A stretch of 64,000 nucleotides of DNA from Alicyclobacillus tolerans (GCF_900142255.1 NZ_FRAF01000001.1:124001-188000); one strand, 5' to 3'; counted from the stretch's first letter, positions 8,680-18,920 are shown. Notes: generated by a model not told the origin, from the sequence alone. Numbers and translations: made by a program.

Positions 8680-8708
8680 ATTATAGGTCACATTTATCTA
8701 TTTGTGAC
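8680..8708 (-). promoter_or_regulatory. Probable SigA promoter of pckA
   Basis: On the minus strand GTCACA (8708-8703, 4 of 6 matches to the -35 consensus) is followed after 17 bases by TATAAT (8685-8680). The -35 hexamer is half of an inverted repeat, GTCACA/TGTGAC, which could also be a regulator site. Confidence 0.55.
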
Positions 8709-8711
8709 TGA

Positions 8712-9008
8712 TTATTTTCGAAAAGGCGGCAATTCCTTCAAATCTTTATAGATATTTATGCGAAAATCCCGCACTGCATTTCCGGGGAATAACAATTCAT
8801 TTTCTGAAAATGACTGTAGCCAGGGATGATGTTGAAATGGAGCGACTGGATGCGGGGCCACACGAACTGTAAATGTACGTTCCTCCCCTGAACTCACTTG
8901 TCGTACCGTTCGGACTAAAACATTAGCCGCTTTGGCAGGAATGGGTGGACCCATCAACTCTATATCAGCAATAGGAAAATATTGATGCAACCATGTCCAT
9001 TCAGACAT
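8712..9008 (-). CDS. Hypothetical protein, 98 aa
   Basis: I do not recognise this 98-residue protein. It has no signal peptide, membrane segment or cysteine motif; it is rich in proline and aromatics (GPPIPAK, VAPHPVAPFQHHPWL) and contains a stretch with alternating pattern (VLVRTVRQV ... RTFTVRVAP) that suggests a small beta-rich fold. The gene looks real because AAAGGAG lies 8 bases before the ATG and there is no competing frame. It lies upstream of pckA on the same strand, but pckA has its own promoter between them. Confidence 0.6.
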   Translation of the reverse strand: MSEWTWLHQYFPIADIELMGPPIPAKAANVLVRTVRQVSSGEERTFTVRVAPHPVAPFQHHPWLQSFSENELLFPGNAVRDFRINIYKDLKELPPFRK

Positions 9009-9145
9009 TATTTTGTCTCCTTTGATGGAAGTTCAAAATTGAAAACTCGCAGGGTATCCATTGAATTGAATGAAAAACTACCATTGCAGGATTCTCCACA
9101 ATCATGTCGAAGTGCCTAGAATTAGCTGTTACGTCTTTGGTGCAG

Positions 9146-9151
9146 TATAAT
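9146..9151 (+). promoter_or_regulatory. Possible -10 element upstream of galU
   Basis: A perfect TATAAT lies 84 bases before the galU start in the 226-base gap 9009-9234. I find no good -35 at 16-18 bases, so the call is weak. I see nothing else in this gap. Confidence 0.3.
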
Positions 9152-9234
9152 GATGCTCAGTGAATATCAAAATGAACAACCAATCCATGGATTAATTTCT
9201 TCATTTTTTTAATGCGCGAAGGAGGTGTGCGGGC

Positions 9235-10143
9235 ATGAAAGTGCGGAAAGCAGTCATTCCTGCTGCCGGATTTGGAACTCGCATGTTGCCAGCAACGAAA
9301 GCTGTTCCAAAAGAGATGTTGCCCATCCTGAATAAACCATGCATTCAATATATTGTTGAAGAAGCTGTTTACGCAGGTATTGAAGAAATCCTGCTGATTA
9401 CTGGCAGAGCGAAAAAAGCTATTGAAGACCATTTTGATCGTTCTCCTGAATTGGAATTTCATTTAGAACAAAGCCGAAAATCCAGCATGCTGACAGAGGT
9501 CAAAAAAATTTCAGACATGGTGGACATCCATTATGTGCGTCAAAAAACTCCACTCGGGCTGGGACACGCTATTCTTTGCGCCAAATCATTCATTGGGCAA
9601 GAGCCGTTTGCTGTTCTCCTCGGAGACGATATTATTCAGGCAGAAGTGCCTGTCACTGCCCAATTGATATCTAACTATACACAGGGCGACAAGGCATTGC
9701 TTGGTGTGCAACAAGTGCCAGCGAAAGATGTATCCAAATACGGAATCGTCAAACCATCTGGAGTCGTCAACCCTTCCAGTGGTACTTTCGCCGTGCAATC
9801 TGTGATCGAGAAACCAAACTCCGATAATGCCCCATCTAATTTGGCTGTACTAGGACGATATGTTTTGCCACCCAGTATTTTTGACATCCTTGAAGAGACA
9901 CCGCTTGGACTGGGAGGGGAACTTCAACTCACAGACGCCATTGAAACTCTGGCGCAAAAAAATTTGGTTGAAGCTTATCCTTTTCTGGGCACTCGCCACG
10001 ATATTGGAAACCTGGAAGGATGGTTGCGCGCGAATCTATCCTTCGCTATGGCTGTTCCTTCTCTTGCCGAAAGTCTGCTTTCTGATTTAAAGGACAAAAT
10101 TTCTACAAATGAGATGTTGCGCACAAAACTTGCTTCTTCTTAA
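9235..10143 (+). CDS. galU: UTP--glucose-1-phosphate uridylyltransferase
   Basis: A 302-residue nucleotidyltransferase that makes UDP-glucose from UTP and glucose-1-phosphate for teichoic acid, glycolipid and exopolysaccharide synthesis. The N-terminal nucleotide-binding signature AAGFGTRMLPATKAVPKEMLP (from residue 10) is complete. Further GalU motifs are QKTPLGLGHA, VLLGDDI, YGIVKP, VIEKP and GGELQLTDAI. AAGGAGG lies 9 bases before the ATG. It is a single gene with a terminator behind it. Confidence 0.95.
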   Translation: MKVRKAVIPAAGFGTRMLPATKAVPKEMLPILNKPCIQYIVEEAVYAGIEEILLITGRAKKAIEDHFDRSPELEFHLEQSRKSSMLTEVKKISDMVDIHYVRQKTPLGLGHAILCAKSFIGQEPFAVLLGDDIIQAEVPVTAQLISNYTQGDKALLGVQQVPAKDVSKYGIVKPSGVVNPSSGTFAVQSVIEKPNSDNAPSNLAVLGRYVLPPSIFDILEETPLGLGGELQLTDAIETLAQKNLVEAYPFLGTRHDIGNLEGWLRANLSFAMAVPSLAESLLSDLKDKISTNEMLRTKLASS

Positions 10144-10180
10144 ACCGAGGCTCACAAACATCTCGTAGGACAACGAACGG

Positions 10181-10213
10181 ATAGGGCGGACTTTTCATGT
10201 CTGCCCTATTTTA
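10181..10213 (+). terminator. Intrinsic terminator of galU
   Basis: Arms ATAGGGCGGAC (10181-10191) and GTCTGCCCTAT (10199-10209) pair with one G-T; the stem is followed by TTTTATG. The minus side has no T-run. Confidence 0.75.
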
Positions 10214-10236
10214 TGTGATGTCGTCCTCTGTTTTAC

Positions 10237-13200
10237 CTAAATATCCTCTCTCAGAATAACACTTCTTAGCATCTGCTCCAGTGAAATAGGCAGTACCTCC
10301 CATGTAACAGCTGCATCCACGAAATACAGATAAGCTTGAACATCTTCACCAACTACATTTTGGGCGATCCGTCGATAAACTTCAATCTGCGGTTGATAGT
10401 CTTTCAGCAAGTGTTGTATACCCTGTTTTTGAACGCGATCGGTCTTATAATCCACCACAAACCAACCCCGTTTATCTTTTGCCAACACATCCATCACACC
10501 CTGAATAATGACAAACGGATCTACATCTGAAGTGCCTTGAGAGAAAAGAGATAATTTGCCGAAAAACGGTTGCTCTCGCAATACGATTTCAGCGTGACGC
10601 AACCGAGTTGCCAATTCACTGTTCAACCACTGTTGAATGGACGAAAGATCTACAGATAAACGTATGTCTTCTGTGATTTTACCCTCGGCCACCAGATTAT
10701 TTAAAACTTCACACAACTTCTCTTCTGACAGTTTTTCAGCAAACGGTAAATGCAACATGACTTGATGGAATGCTGTACCGCGATGACGCCCACTTATAGT
10801 GCCATCCATAGCAAAAATGGGTTTGGCTAAAAGCTGCTCTGCTCTCCCACTCGAAAGTGTTTGTTCTTGCTGTCGGACCAACCTCCGCAGCTCCGTGGCG
10901 GAAATTTTGGCTGCAAAATCAAACGATTGGGGCGATTCAACCACTCGAACGGTCAAGGAATTCCTATCAGTGAACTGACTTTTCAAGCGGTGCAACCAAT
11001 CACTCACTGACTCTGAATCCTTCAGTCGCAACGACGGGTTGGAATTTTTTCCTTTTTCTTCAATCTGATGGACAAACATGGATTCCAGAGAGGACTGTGG
11101 AATCACCTTAACTCTAAAATTCTCCCACTGCATGCTCTTAGCTTCTCCTGATTGTTCCAATTGACTCTCGACAAGATTTCGCAAGGGAGCAGTTCGACAA
11201 AAGGCTAAAAGAAACCATTCCCCCATATTTGCTGCGTGGCGAAAAGCGGCGGAGAAACTGCTAGATTCAGATTGCAGCAACAACTCTGCTATACGATTCT
11301 CACTTTTAGGTAAATAACCAGAAATACGCAAATGCTCTTTTGCCCTTGTCATAGCAACGTATAAAATACGCGCTTCTTCAGCCATCATCTCGGCCTCTTC
11401 TCGATGCTCCATAGCCAAATGGACGGCTGTTTTCCAGCGTTGCATCGATAATATATCGCGCATCTGCGGACCAATCCCATAGTGTCGGTGCAAAAACAGC
11501 GATCGTTTTAAATCTTTACGGTTAAAACCAGAGCCTAGCCCAGCAATCCAAACAATTGGAAACTCTAGTCCTTTACTTTTGTGGATAGAGAGAATGCGTA
11601 CCGCATTGTTTTCTCCTTCACCTATCTGTGTCACCGATGGAGAAGCCATGCCTTGCAGACGCTCCTCTACAGCCAAAAAATCACTAAGATGATCGGCATG
11701 CCCCTCAACAAATTTATCAGCACGTTTCAGAAAAGCCTCCACTTGCTGAGCACGAAAAGTACCATCAGGCATTCCAAGGACATATTCGAGATAGTTGGTC
11801 TCGGCAACAATTTGACGAAGTACGTTAGAAAAGGGACGTTCCTTTAAAGCATGACGCCATGATTGTAATTGACTCAGAAAACGCCTGAGGTCACTTCGTG
11901 TCTGCTCGCTGATTAGACTACCGTCAGGCAATTCCTGCGCCGAAGCTGCCAGACGAACTGCTTCTGTCAGATGGCGAAATGGTAACGTCCTGATTTCCGC
12001 TAATTGTTGATCCTGTAAACGTACAAACGGCGATTTCAAGAGTACAGCGAGATCAAACTCGCGGCGAGCATTGACCAGAACTGCCATTAAAGCATGTAAC
12101 CAGACAATCTCAAGTCCAGTTTTTTGACTTTCTTGTTCGTCACTTTGTGCAGCAATGCCATATTTGAATAACGCATCGACCAGCGCGCCCGTTCGTCCCT
12201 TTGGTGAACGCAGTAAAATGGCAACATCTGAAGCAAGCGCTGTTCGCAACTGCTGCTGTTCGCCATCCCAAACTTTATAAGGCATTTGTCCAGGGATTTT
12301 GCCAATCATGGCAGCAATTTGCCAAGCCACATAATGAGCTTCCTTCTCAAAGTTCAAAAGATCTTGCCAATCTGCAGAACCCTCTTCATCATCTTGGTCT
12401 GCCTCTCGATCTTCTGGCTGATGAGTATTTTCAATCAAATGTATTTCTACACTACCTTGACCATCCGGATATTGACCTGCCGCTCGCATCTCGGCCTGTT
12501 CGTCATAAACAAAACCTACGGTATCTTCTTGAAACAAATGACGAAACAACCAGTTCACAAATTCTACAACTTCCACTCGACTGCGAAAATTTTCTTGCAA
12601 ATAAACCACTGACGACGGTCGATCACGACGCATTTCAGTGAAAGCTTCCAGAAATAAACTCGGTTCTGCCATACGAAATCGATATATGCTCTGTTTAATA
12701 TCTCCAACCATAAAAAGGTTGCCATCAGGCCGACGAATCGCTTGGAGAATCTGATTTTGTATAGGACTCGTGTCTTGATATTCGTCAATAAACACGGCAA
12801 TAAACTGTTCCTGGAGAAGATGGCGCTCAGCGGTATCCGATCTGCTTAAAACCTGATACGCTAATTGTTCTAAATCATGAAAATCCAATACATTCAAGAT
12901 CAACTTTTCTTTCCAAAGCCGTTCAGCATACAACTTTGTCAAATCGATCAACTGGTCGACGGCTGGTTTTAAAATCATCAGATCACTATGAAGTGCGATG
13001 CTGCCTCGCTTCAACAATTCCAGACGATTTTTCAATAAGCTCATAGCTTCATTGCGCAACAGTTTTATCTCTTCAATATAAGGCGCACTTCCTCTGACAG
13101 CCGGTCTTCCAGTACGGTTGAGCATTTCCTCGATAGACGCAGAAACGTCCTCTATCTTCCTGTCAGCAAGCGCCTTCGACAAGGAGGGCCAAAGCAGGAG

Positions 13201-13962
13201 CATTTGCTCAAGAGAATCATGATAACGCTGCAAAGATTCATCCATAGACGCCAAATCGCATGCTTTGCGTAAATAAATACCAGCTTCTTCCACACCATCA
13301 GCTACCCATTGAAAAAAATCTTTAAACCAAGGTTCATCTACCAATTGTTCACCTGCAGCGAATTGTTCTTGAATTCGCGTCAACCAAGCGATAGGTTCAG
13401 GTTGACTGACCGCCAAACGATACAAATCCATTAAGACTTCAGCAAGCTTTTCCGCTTGAAGACCTAGAGACTCTATGAGGAGTTGCACCGCCGGATTCTG
13501 CAACTGGTCTTCCACCACAACATTCGCCGTCTGATGCCACACATAACGTTGCTCAGCTTCGTCCATCAAACGTACATCAGGGCTAATACCAAGTAATAAA
13601 AAATTTTTCTTGACGACTTCGTTACAAAAAGCATGAAGAGTGGAGATTTGCGCATACGGTAACTGCCGCAAGGCGAGCAAGATTTTGCGGCGTTCACTTG
13701 TTGTCAATGGTCCTTGCAGACAATCCTGCAGACGTTTGCCAATTCGTGCCTTCATCTGTTCCGCTGCTGCTTCTGTAAAAGTCACGAGCAGCATTCTCTC
13801 CATACTCATCTCCGGTTCGTTCAGTAACATATAAAGCACTCGCTCCACTAGCGCCGAAGTTTTGCCCGATCCGGCTCCCGCAAAAACCAGGGTATCGCCT
13901 TCTTTAGCTGTGATGGCTTGCAGTTGACTGGTGGTAAAAGACGGCAGTAACCAGGAATTCAA
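10237..13962 (-). CDS. addA: ATP-dependent helicase/nuclease subunit A (AddA)
   Basis: A 1241-residue AddA, the UvrD-type helicase and nuclease subunit of the AddAB double-strand-break end-processing enzyme. Walker A is AGAGSGKTS (residues 28-36); helicase motif II is FIDEYQDTSP near residue 390; GDIKQSIYRFR follows; the UvrD C-terminal motifs include SIHKSKGLEFP and LYVAMTRAKEHL. The C-terminal RecB-type nuclease has HRGTAFHQ near residue 1075 and the catalytic VVDYKTD near residue 1170. Length is normal for the family. The start codon overlaps the addB stop by 4 bases, so translation is coupled. Confidence 0.97.
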   Translation of the reverse strand: MNSWLLPSFTTSQLQAITAKEGDTLVFAGAGSGKTSALVERVLYMLLNEPEMSMERMLLVTFTEAAAEQMKARIGKRLQDCLQGPLTTSERRKILLALRQLPYAQISTLHAFCNEVVKKNFLLLGISPDVRLMDEAEQRYVWHQTANVVVEDQLQNPAVQLLIESLGLQAEKLAEVLMDLYRLAVSQPEPIAWLTRIQEQFAAGEQLVDEPWFKDFFQWVADGVEEAGIYLRKACDLASMDESLQRYHDSLEQMLLLWPSLSKALADRKIEDVSASIEEMLNRTGRPAVRGSAPYIEEIKLLRNEAMSLLKNRLELLKRGSIALHSDLMILKPAVDQLIDLTKLYAERLWKEKLILNVLDFHDLEQLAYQVLSRSDTAERHLLQEQFIAVFIDEYQDTSPIQNQILQAIRRPDGNLFMVGDIKQSIYRFRMAEPSLFLEAFTEMRRDRPSSVVYLQENFRSRVEVVEFVNWLFRHLFQEDTVGFVYDEQAEMRAAGQYPDGQGSVEIHLIENTHQPEDREADQDDEEGSADWQDLLNFEKEAHYVAWQIAAMIGKIPGQMPYKVWDGEQQQLRTALASDVAILLRSPKGRTGALVDALFKYGIAAQSDEQESQKTGLEIVWLHALMAVLVNARREFDLAVLLKSPFVRLQDQQLAEIRTLPFRHLTEAVRLAASAQELPDGSLISEQTRSDLRRFLSQLQSWRHALKERPFSNVLRQIVAETNYLEYVLGMPDGTFRAQQVEAFLKRADKFVEGHADHLSDFLAVEERLQGMASPSVTQIGEGENNAVRILSIHKSKGLEFPIVWIAGLGSGFNRKDLKRSLFLHRHYGIGPQMRDILSMQRWKTAVHLAMEHREEAEMMAEEARILYVAMTRAKEHLRISGYLPKSENRIAELLLQSESSSFSAAFRHAANMGEWFLLAFCRTAPLRNLVESQLEQSGEAKSMQWENFRVKVIPQSSLESMFVHQIEEKGKNSNPSLRLKDSESVSDWLHRLKSQFTDRNSLTVRVVESPQSFDFAAKISATELRRLVRQQEQTLSSGRAEQLLAKPIFAMDGTISGRHRGTAFHQVMLHLPFAEKLSEEKLCEVLNNLVAEGKITEDIRLSVDLSSIQQWLNSELATRLRHAEIVLREQPFFGKLSLFSQGTSDVDPFVIIQGVMDVLAKDKRGWFVVDYKTDRVQKQGIQHLLKDYQPQIEVYRRIAQNVVGEDVQAYLYFVDAAVTWEVLPISLEQMLRSVILREDI

Positions 13963-16900
13963 TCCGCTTCACTCTCTTTCCCAAGGACCTGTTGATTTTC
14001 GTCTAGGAAAAATGAAGATTTCGTCACTTGACTTAAACGTCGCACTACATTTCCGTGATGATGAGGTTCAAAATGACAAAGCGGCTGGAAATTGCAATAG
14101 CGACATGCCATTTGACCACCAGGAAGACGATAAGGCGTCACAGCCACACTCCCTTGCCGCACTTCACGAGAAAAAGCGCTGACCTTCTCAATGGCATGCT
14201 CTTTCATCCAATCCCACATATTTTCCAAAAAGATCGGTGCACGTTGATCAAATTCTTCTTTTTTAGTCATAACTTTTGTAAACAGCGGGGTAGCAGCACC
14301 TTGCATCAAACGTCGGTCAAGAGCTTCTACTACTTTTTTATCACCTTTAATCCAACCAGAACTGCGCAAAGATTGAATCATAGACTGCCGTGCTTTTGCC
14401 GTATCTTCTGGAACCCACAATAATTTACTCTCAACATGAAGTGGCTGATAATGTAAGGCTGCCAAGCTAAGTGGTTCACTCCACCAGTCCTGACTAGCTT
14501 TTTCCAAGACCAGACCATAAAGTGGCAACTGTAATTGCAAACCATGAAAAAATAAATTAAAATCCATTTTTTTCTTTCCGGTTTTAAAATCGATAACCCG
14601 AAACAGTTGACGTGCTGGATCTACTTCAACGCGATCGACCCGACCACGAATTTTCGTCAATCTACCTTGCTCATCGACAATTTGTAAAGGAGAAATGATG
14701 CTGCCAGCTTCGTTCGGCATACCAAACGAAGCTTCACTCAACACCGGTCTAAAAGAACTGTACTTTGAAGCCTCAGACTGCAATTCAGCAACAAGTTCTA
14801 AAACCTTTCGAATATGCGGCAAGTTTGCCTGCTTCAACGGCTCACTTTCCCATACCGAATAAAGAGCGGTATGCAACACTTGTTGTAATGTCTCTTCCAT
14901 AAAAAACAAGGATTGTTCACGGGTCAGTGATTGCCACAACTCCGGACTCTTTGTGAATTTTTGAGTATATACAGAAAGCACTTCATGCAACAGATTGCCC
15001 CGCTCGCGCGCATCCCGTGATAGAGAAAGGCGAGGTTCTGGAAGTCGCAAAATAAAACGAGAAAAGTGTTGATAGGGACAAGCATAATAGCTTTCAATCG
15101 CGTGAGCGTTAGTCTCCAAAACACTGCCGCAAAGTTTTTCCATAAGTTCCTCAGGTAAGTTTTTGGATGCCAGTTGAAATCGAAAGCCCTGCCATTTCTC
15201 GGTTTCTCCATCGGGAGATTGCTGAATATACCATTCCAGAAGCGACGGCAAACTGCCTATAGACTCTCCGTGCGACGCAGCACTCAATTCACGAAACAAT
15301 CTTTCTTGAGCGGCATTAGGTGTCAACCAGATGGTTTGAACAACATCCGCATGTTCTTTTTCAGCTTTTGTCACGCCGATTTGTAGATGACAATAAGCTT
15401 TACAGAATGCTGGATGAAGATAATTGGATAGGCTCGTCTCACTTCCATCCTCTGTAAAACGAGACCATGTAAAAGTGGTTTTGCAACTCGCACGGGTCAT
15501 CAATTGATAAGCTTCTTCCTGACTTGCCATTCTTTGTTCTTTACTTGTCCAGCCAAGCGAATGATGGAAGAGTTGATAAAAGAGCAAACGATCTTCATCT
15601 TGCAATAATTTTTGCTTATCTCGCTGTGCAGGTAGATTTTTTTGATGGCATCCAAGTACAAATACATAGGGTTTGCGCCAAGAACGTGCCCGCTCATATG
15701 TTGTGACCAATACACGGTTCAGCCCAGCAGGGATGCCAGCCAAAGGCTCTTCTTGCAAATGAGTCAAGAGAATCGTTTGCAAGCTTGAATTGGAAATTGG
15801 ATGTTCCGTCGATAGAACGTGAAGATTATCCAATAAGGATATCAGCTTGTCCCATGCTTGTTCGTGCTGGCTAGCAACTTGTAATTCTTCCGTACTTTTC
15901 GGTTCCGTAATCCATTGCGCCATCACAGATCCTGCACCAGAAGTATTCAGAAAATCCCAAATGGCAAGCGCAGCTTGATGTGGCGTGAGTTCAGCCTGAC
16001 GAAATACGGCAAGCGGCGTCAGCCTCTCAACCACTCTACGGCGCAACTCGTCCATTCGTGCATCTTCTTGAGCCGCAAAATCTTCTCTATTCACACTTTC
16101 TCGAAAGGATGCAAACCGCCAAGGTTCTGAACAAAACCAAATGTCCTGTCCAGAAACACGATAAGTTTCGATGTAACTCTTGAGCCTATCCAGCATCTCG
16201 TCACTCATCCCGGAAAATTCAGCAGGTCCCCAATTCAACATGGATTCATAAGAGAAATCGTATTGAAAGCATTGCAAAGATGAAATGAGATAGCGTACGA
16301 GAGGATGGGAAGAAAGTTTAGAAAAAACATCTAAGTTGTATGGGATCTGGAACAAAGAAAAAATTCTTTCAAGTTGCGCTTGATATTCATCCATTCTTGG
16401 TAAAACTACGGCAATGTCAGAAAAATTTGCGTCCTTCTCCACCGCAAGTTGTAAAATTCGACCTGCTACAGCGTACAATTCCTCTGCGACGCTGTTATAA
16501 CTCATCACTTCACCCAAACGATTTTCAGCTTTATCAGAAAAAAACCGAAAACGCACCCGTTCTGCCGTAAAGGCATCCTCCATTAAAAGCAAAGAACGTA
16601 GATTTAACCATTGCCATGCTGTTTCTTCTGGCATAGAAAGCAAGGTATCCATCAGAGAGTGCAGCGGAATTTCTCCTTTGCGTACTTTGTCAAGCTCTGC
16701 TTGTACCTCTTTGGATAGGAAAAAACGTTCATCTCCTTGCAAGGTGATGACTATATCATCCGCTTTTTCCGCTAATTCCTGAAGCACTGCCAGCATGGCT
16801 GGTGTCCATTCCAGAAACCCGTCAAAATAAAATTTTCCCCCTTGTATCCACGATGCTTCCTTTATTAAGGGAATCACTTCTGAAAATTGAGTTTCCCCCA

Positions 16901-17453
16901 AATGATTTAGAGCCGACTGATATCCACGATAGAGAATCGTCAATTCACGCAATTTATCAAGCAACAATTGACCTCGTTGACGCATACCTCGATGACTTAC
17001 AGATGCCAGTTCAGTCGCTGCCGACTCTAACCAGCCATCCATTCGATGCAATGGAGCGCCGTATGCTGTCAACTCTTCAAAAACTGCAAGTATGGCATCA
17101 AGATAGGAAATAGAAGGTTGCACACGACGGAGCAGATGAAGCGAAGGTGCTACCTGCTCATAAACCTGCCTCAGCAATAGCCGTCGTCCGGTTTGATTGA
17201 AACGTGGTGGTTTTTTGCCGGATCGCAAAAATAATGTCTCCACAAAACGCTCCCATGGCAATACCTGGACACGCGTTGCAGCTTTGACTGTGGACAATAA
17301 CTGCTGCTCCGCCACAAAGGCCACTGCTGTTGGTGTAATCCAGTATACAGGCGGACCGAACGGAAATTGGTTCTGCTGTTCAGCCGCAACTCTTGCAAGT
17401 TCTTCTGTTTTGCCCGATCCGGCCGGGCCAATCCACAACTCAATTGTAGTCAT
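13959..17453 (-). CDS. addB: ATP-dependent helicase/nuclease subunit B (AddB)
   Basis: A 1164-residue AddB, partner of AddA in break resection and Chi recognition. An intact P-loop GPAGSGKTEEL starts at residue 8. The C-terminal RecB-type nuclease has VIDFKTGKKKMDF. The iron-sulfur cluster cysteines are visible as C in YYACPYQ (near residue 800) and C1117-x2-C1120-x5-C1126 in ACRYCNFQPLC. It is first in the addB-addA operon. AAAGGA lies about 10 bases before the ATG; no clear promoter is visible in the 190-base gap shared with the divergent MFS gene. Confidence 0.96.
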   Translation of the reverse strand: MTTIELWIGPAGSGKTEELARVAAEQQNQFPFGPPVYWITPTAVAFVAEQQLLSTVKAATRVQVLPWERFVETLFLRSGKKPPRFNQTGRRLLLRQVYEQVAPSLHLLRRVQPSISYLDAILAVFEELTAYGAPLHRMDGWLESAATELASVSHRGMRQRGQLLLDKLRELTILYRGYQSALNHLGETQFSEVIPLIKEASWIQGGKFYFDGFLEWTPAMLAVLQELAEKADDIVITLQGDERFFLSKEVQAELDKVRKGEIPLHSLMDTLLSMPEETAWQWLNLRSLLLMEDAFTAERVRFRFFSDKAENRLGEVMSYNSVAEELYAVAGRILQLAVEKDANFSDIAVVLPRMDEYQAQLERIFSLFQIPYNLDVFSKLSSHPLVRYLISSLQCFQYDFSYESMLNWGPAEFSGMSDEMLDRLKSYIETYRVSGQDIWFCSEPWRFASFRESVNREDFAAQEDARMDELRRRVVERLTPLAVFRQAELTPHQAALAIWDFLNTSGAGSVMAQWITEPKSTEELQVASQHEQAWDKLISLLDNLHVLSTEHPISNSSLQTILLTHLQEEPLAGIPAGLNRVLVTTYERARSWRKPYVFVLGCHQKNLPAQRDKQKLLQDEDRLLFYQLFHHSLGWTSKEQRMASQEEAYQLMTRASCKTTFTWSRFTEDGSETSLSNYLHPAFCKAYCHLQIGVTKAEKEHADVVQTIWLTPNAAQERLFRELSAASHGESIGSLPSLLEWYIQQSPDGETEKWQGFRFQLASKNLPEELMEKLCGSVLETNAHAIESYYACPYQHFSRFILRLPEPRLSLSRDARERGNLLHEVLSVYTQKFTKSPELWQSLTREQSLFFMEETLQQVLHTALYSVWESEPLKQANLPHIRKVLELVAELQSEASKYSSFRPVLSEASFGMPNEAGSIISPLQIVDEQGRLTKIRGRVDRVEVDPARQLFRVIDFKTGKKKMDFNLFFHGLQLQLPLYGLVLEKASQDWWSEPLSLAALHYQPLHVESKLLWVPEDTAKARQSMIQSLRSSGWIKGDKKVVEALDRRLMQGAATPLFTKVMTKKEEFDQRAPIFLENMWDWMKEHAIEKVSAFSREVRQGSVAVTPYRLPGGQMACRYCNFQPLCHFEPHHHGNVVRRLSQVTKSSFFLDENQQVLGKESEAD

Positions 17454-17646
17454 AAGAATCCATTCCTTTATCTCCGACCATTTTTCGTCTTACTTATAAA
17501 CCATGTGCAACATTTTTATCTTTAGGCAGAAATCACGTTTCTCAGCCAATATTCATATGACGGTATATCCCCCAATGCGTTTGCCAAAATGCGCTTTAAT
17601 AGAACCAACGGTTGGGACGGAAAACTACAGAAAGGAGATGCTGGAT

Positions 17647-18858
17647 ATGGCAGAAAGATTGGCCGTTCCAAACATTTCGGCTCGAAAAATGATTACTGTC
17701 TCTGGACTTGGTATGCTGTTTGACGCCATGGACGTTGGCCTGCTCTCCTATGTTCTACTCTCATTGGAGAAAAATTGGCACTTGGCCCCAACGATGTCCG
17801 GATTACTCGGCAGTATGTCCTTAATTGGTATGGCAATAGGTTCTGCATTGGCTGGAGCAATGGCTGATCGATTTGGAAGAAAATCGCTTTTTATGATTAC
17901 TTTGCTGATCTACAGTCTTGCTACAGGACTTTCTGCCTTGGCTATGGGAGTTGGCATCTTTCTTGTACTACGCTTTTTTGTTGGCCTTGGCCTCGGTGGC
18001 GAATTACCAGTGGCGACGACGTATGTCGTAGAGATGTCTCCTGAATCAGTACGCGCTCGTCGAGCGGTTTATTTGGAAACATTTTGGGCTGTAGGCTCAT
18101 TGGTAGCTGCTCTCTTGTCTTTTTTTGTCTTACCCACACTCGGATGGCGCATTGTATTTGCACTTGGAGCACTTCCCGCACTTTACACACTTGTTTTACG
18201 CCGAGCACTTCCAGAAACCTCGAAATATCAAAAATTAGAAAAACGTCTAAACATCAGACAAACATTTCGTCTTATTTGGAGCGGACATCTAGCCAAACAG
18301 TCCATGGTCACATGGATCCTCTGGGCTGTCATGAACTTTGCCTATTATGGTATGTTTCTTTGGCTGCCATCCGTCATGGCCTTACATGGTTATTCGCTGG
18401 TCCACTCGATTGGATATGTACTTATTATGACACTTGCTCAAGTTCCCGGCTATCTCACGGCTGCTTGGCTTGTCGAAAAAATCGGGAGAAAATGGACATT
18501 ATTGCCTGCTATGTTGCTCGCTGCTCTATCTGCACTCGGTTTTGGTTTTGCTCAATCAACGGCCATGTTAATTCTGTTTGGATTACTGTTATCCTTTTTT
18601 ATGCTGGCCGCCTTCGCCGGTACCTATGTGTTTACTGTTGAACAGTTTCCTGTTCGCGCCCGTGCTTCTGGAATGGGTTGGGCAGCTGGTTTCGGACGAC
18701 TGGGTGGGGTAGTGGCTCCCTTCTTGACAGGTTATCTGCTTGCCACCCACGTTACGTTTGAGAATATCTTTGGGTTGTTCTTCCTAGTGACGTTGTTTGG
18801 TTTTTTGATTGTACTGTTCTTTGGCCGGGAAACAAGGGGAAAAGCTCTCGACGAGTAG
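17647..18858 (+). CDS. MFS transporter, metabolite:H+ symporter type
   Basis: A 403-residue major facilitator with 12 predicted membrane segments. The conserved loop 2-3 motif is GAMADRFGRKS, and the repeat in the second half is LVEKIGRK. GLGLGGELPVATTYVVE in helix 5 is typical of the sugar / aromatic-acid / niacin (NiaP-like) subgroup. The substrate cannot be told from sequence. Start: the longest frame begins at 17503, but ATG 17647 has AAAGGAG 9 bases upstream and gives the usual short cytoplasmic N-terminus, so that start is chosen. The gene is monocistronic and divergent from addB. Confidence 0.85.
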   Translation: MAERLAVPNISARKMITVSGLGMLFDAMDVGLLSYVLLSLEKNWHLAPTMSGLLGSMSLIGMAIGSALAGAMADRFGRKSLFMITLLIYSLATGLSALAMGVGIFLVLRFFVGLGLGGELPVATTYVVEMSPESVRARRAVYLETFWAVGSLVAALLSFFVLPTLGWRIVFALGALPALYTLVLRRALPETSKYQKLEKRLNIRQTFRLIWSGHLAKQSMVTWILWAVMNFAYYGMFLWLPSVMALHGYSLVHSIGYVLIMTLAQVPGYLTAAWLVEKIGRKWTLLPAMLLAALSALGFGFAQSTAMLILFGLLLSFFMLAAFAGTYVFTVEQFPVRARASGMGWAAGFGRLGGVVAPFLTGYLLATHVTFENIFGLFFLVTLFGFLIVLFFGRETRGKALDE

Positions 18859-18906
18859 AAATTAAACTGATGCAGGCCGTCGCCCACTCCAACTCTACAC
18901 CTTCTC

Positions 18907-18915
18907 CATACTATA
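18907..18915 (+). promoter_or_regulatory. Candidate SigK-type -10 element
   Basis: CATACTATA matches the mother-cell SigK -10 pattern CATANNNTA. Its distance puts a transcript start at about 18921-18922, exactly at the base of the stem-loop that follows. I could not find a clean AC -35 at the right spacing, so this is tentative. Confidence 0.35.
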
Positions 18916-18920
18916 TACCA

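Noticed and set aside
12201-12641. 146-codon frame antisense to addA
   Set aside because: Antisense shadow with no ribosome site; addA is intact and full length.
18084-18641. 185-codon frame inside the MFS gene
   Set aside because: Alternative-frame shadow of a clear 12-helix transporter.
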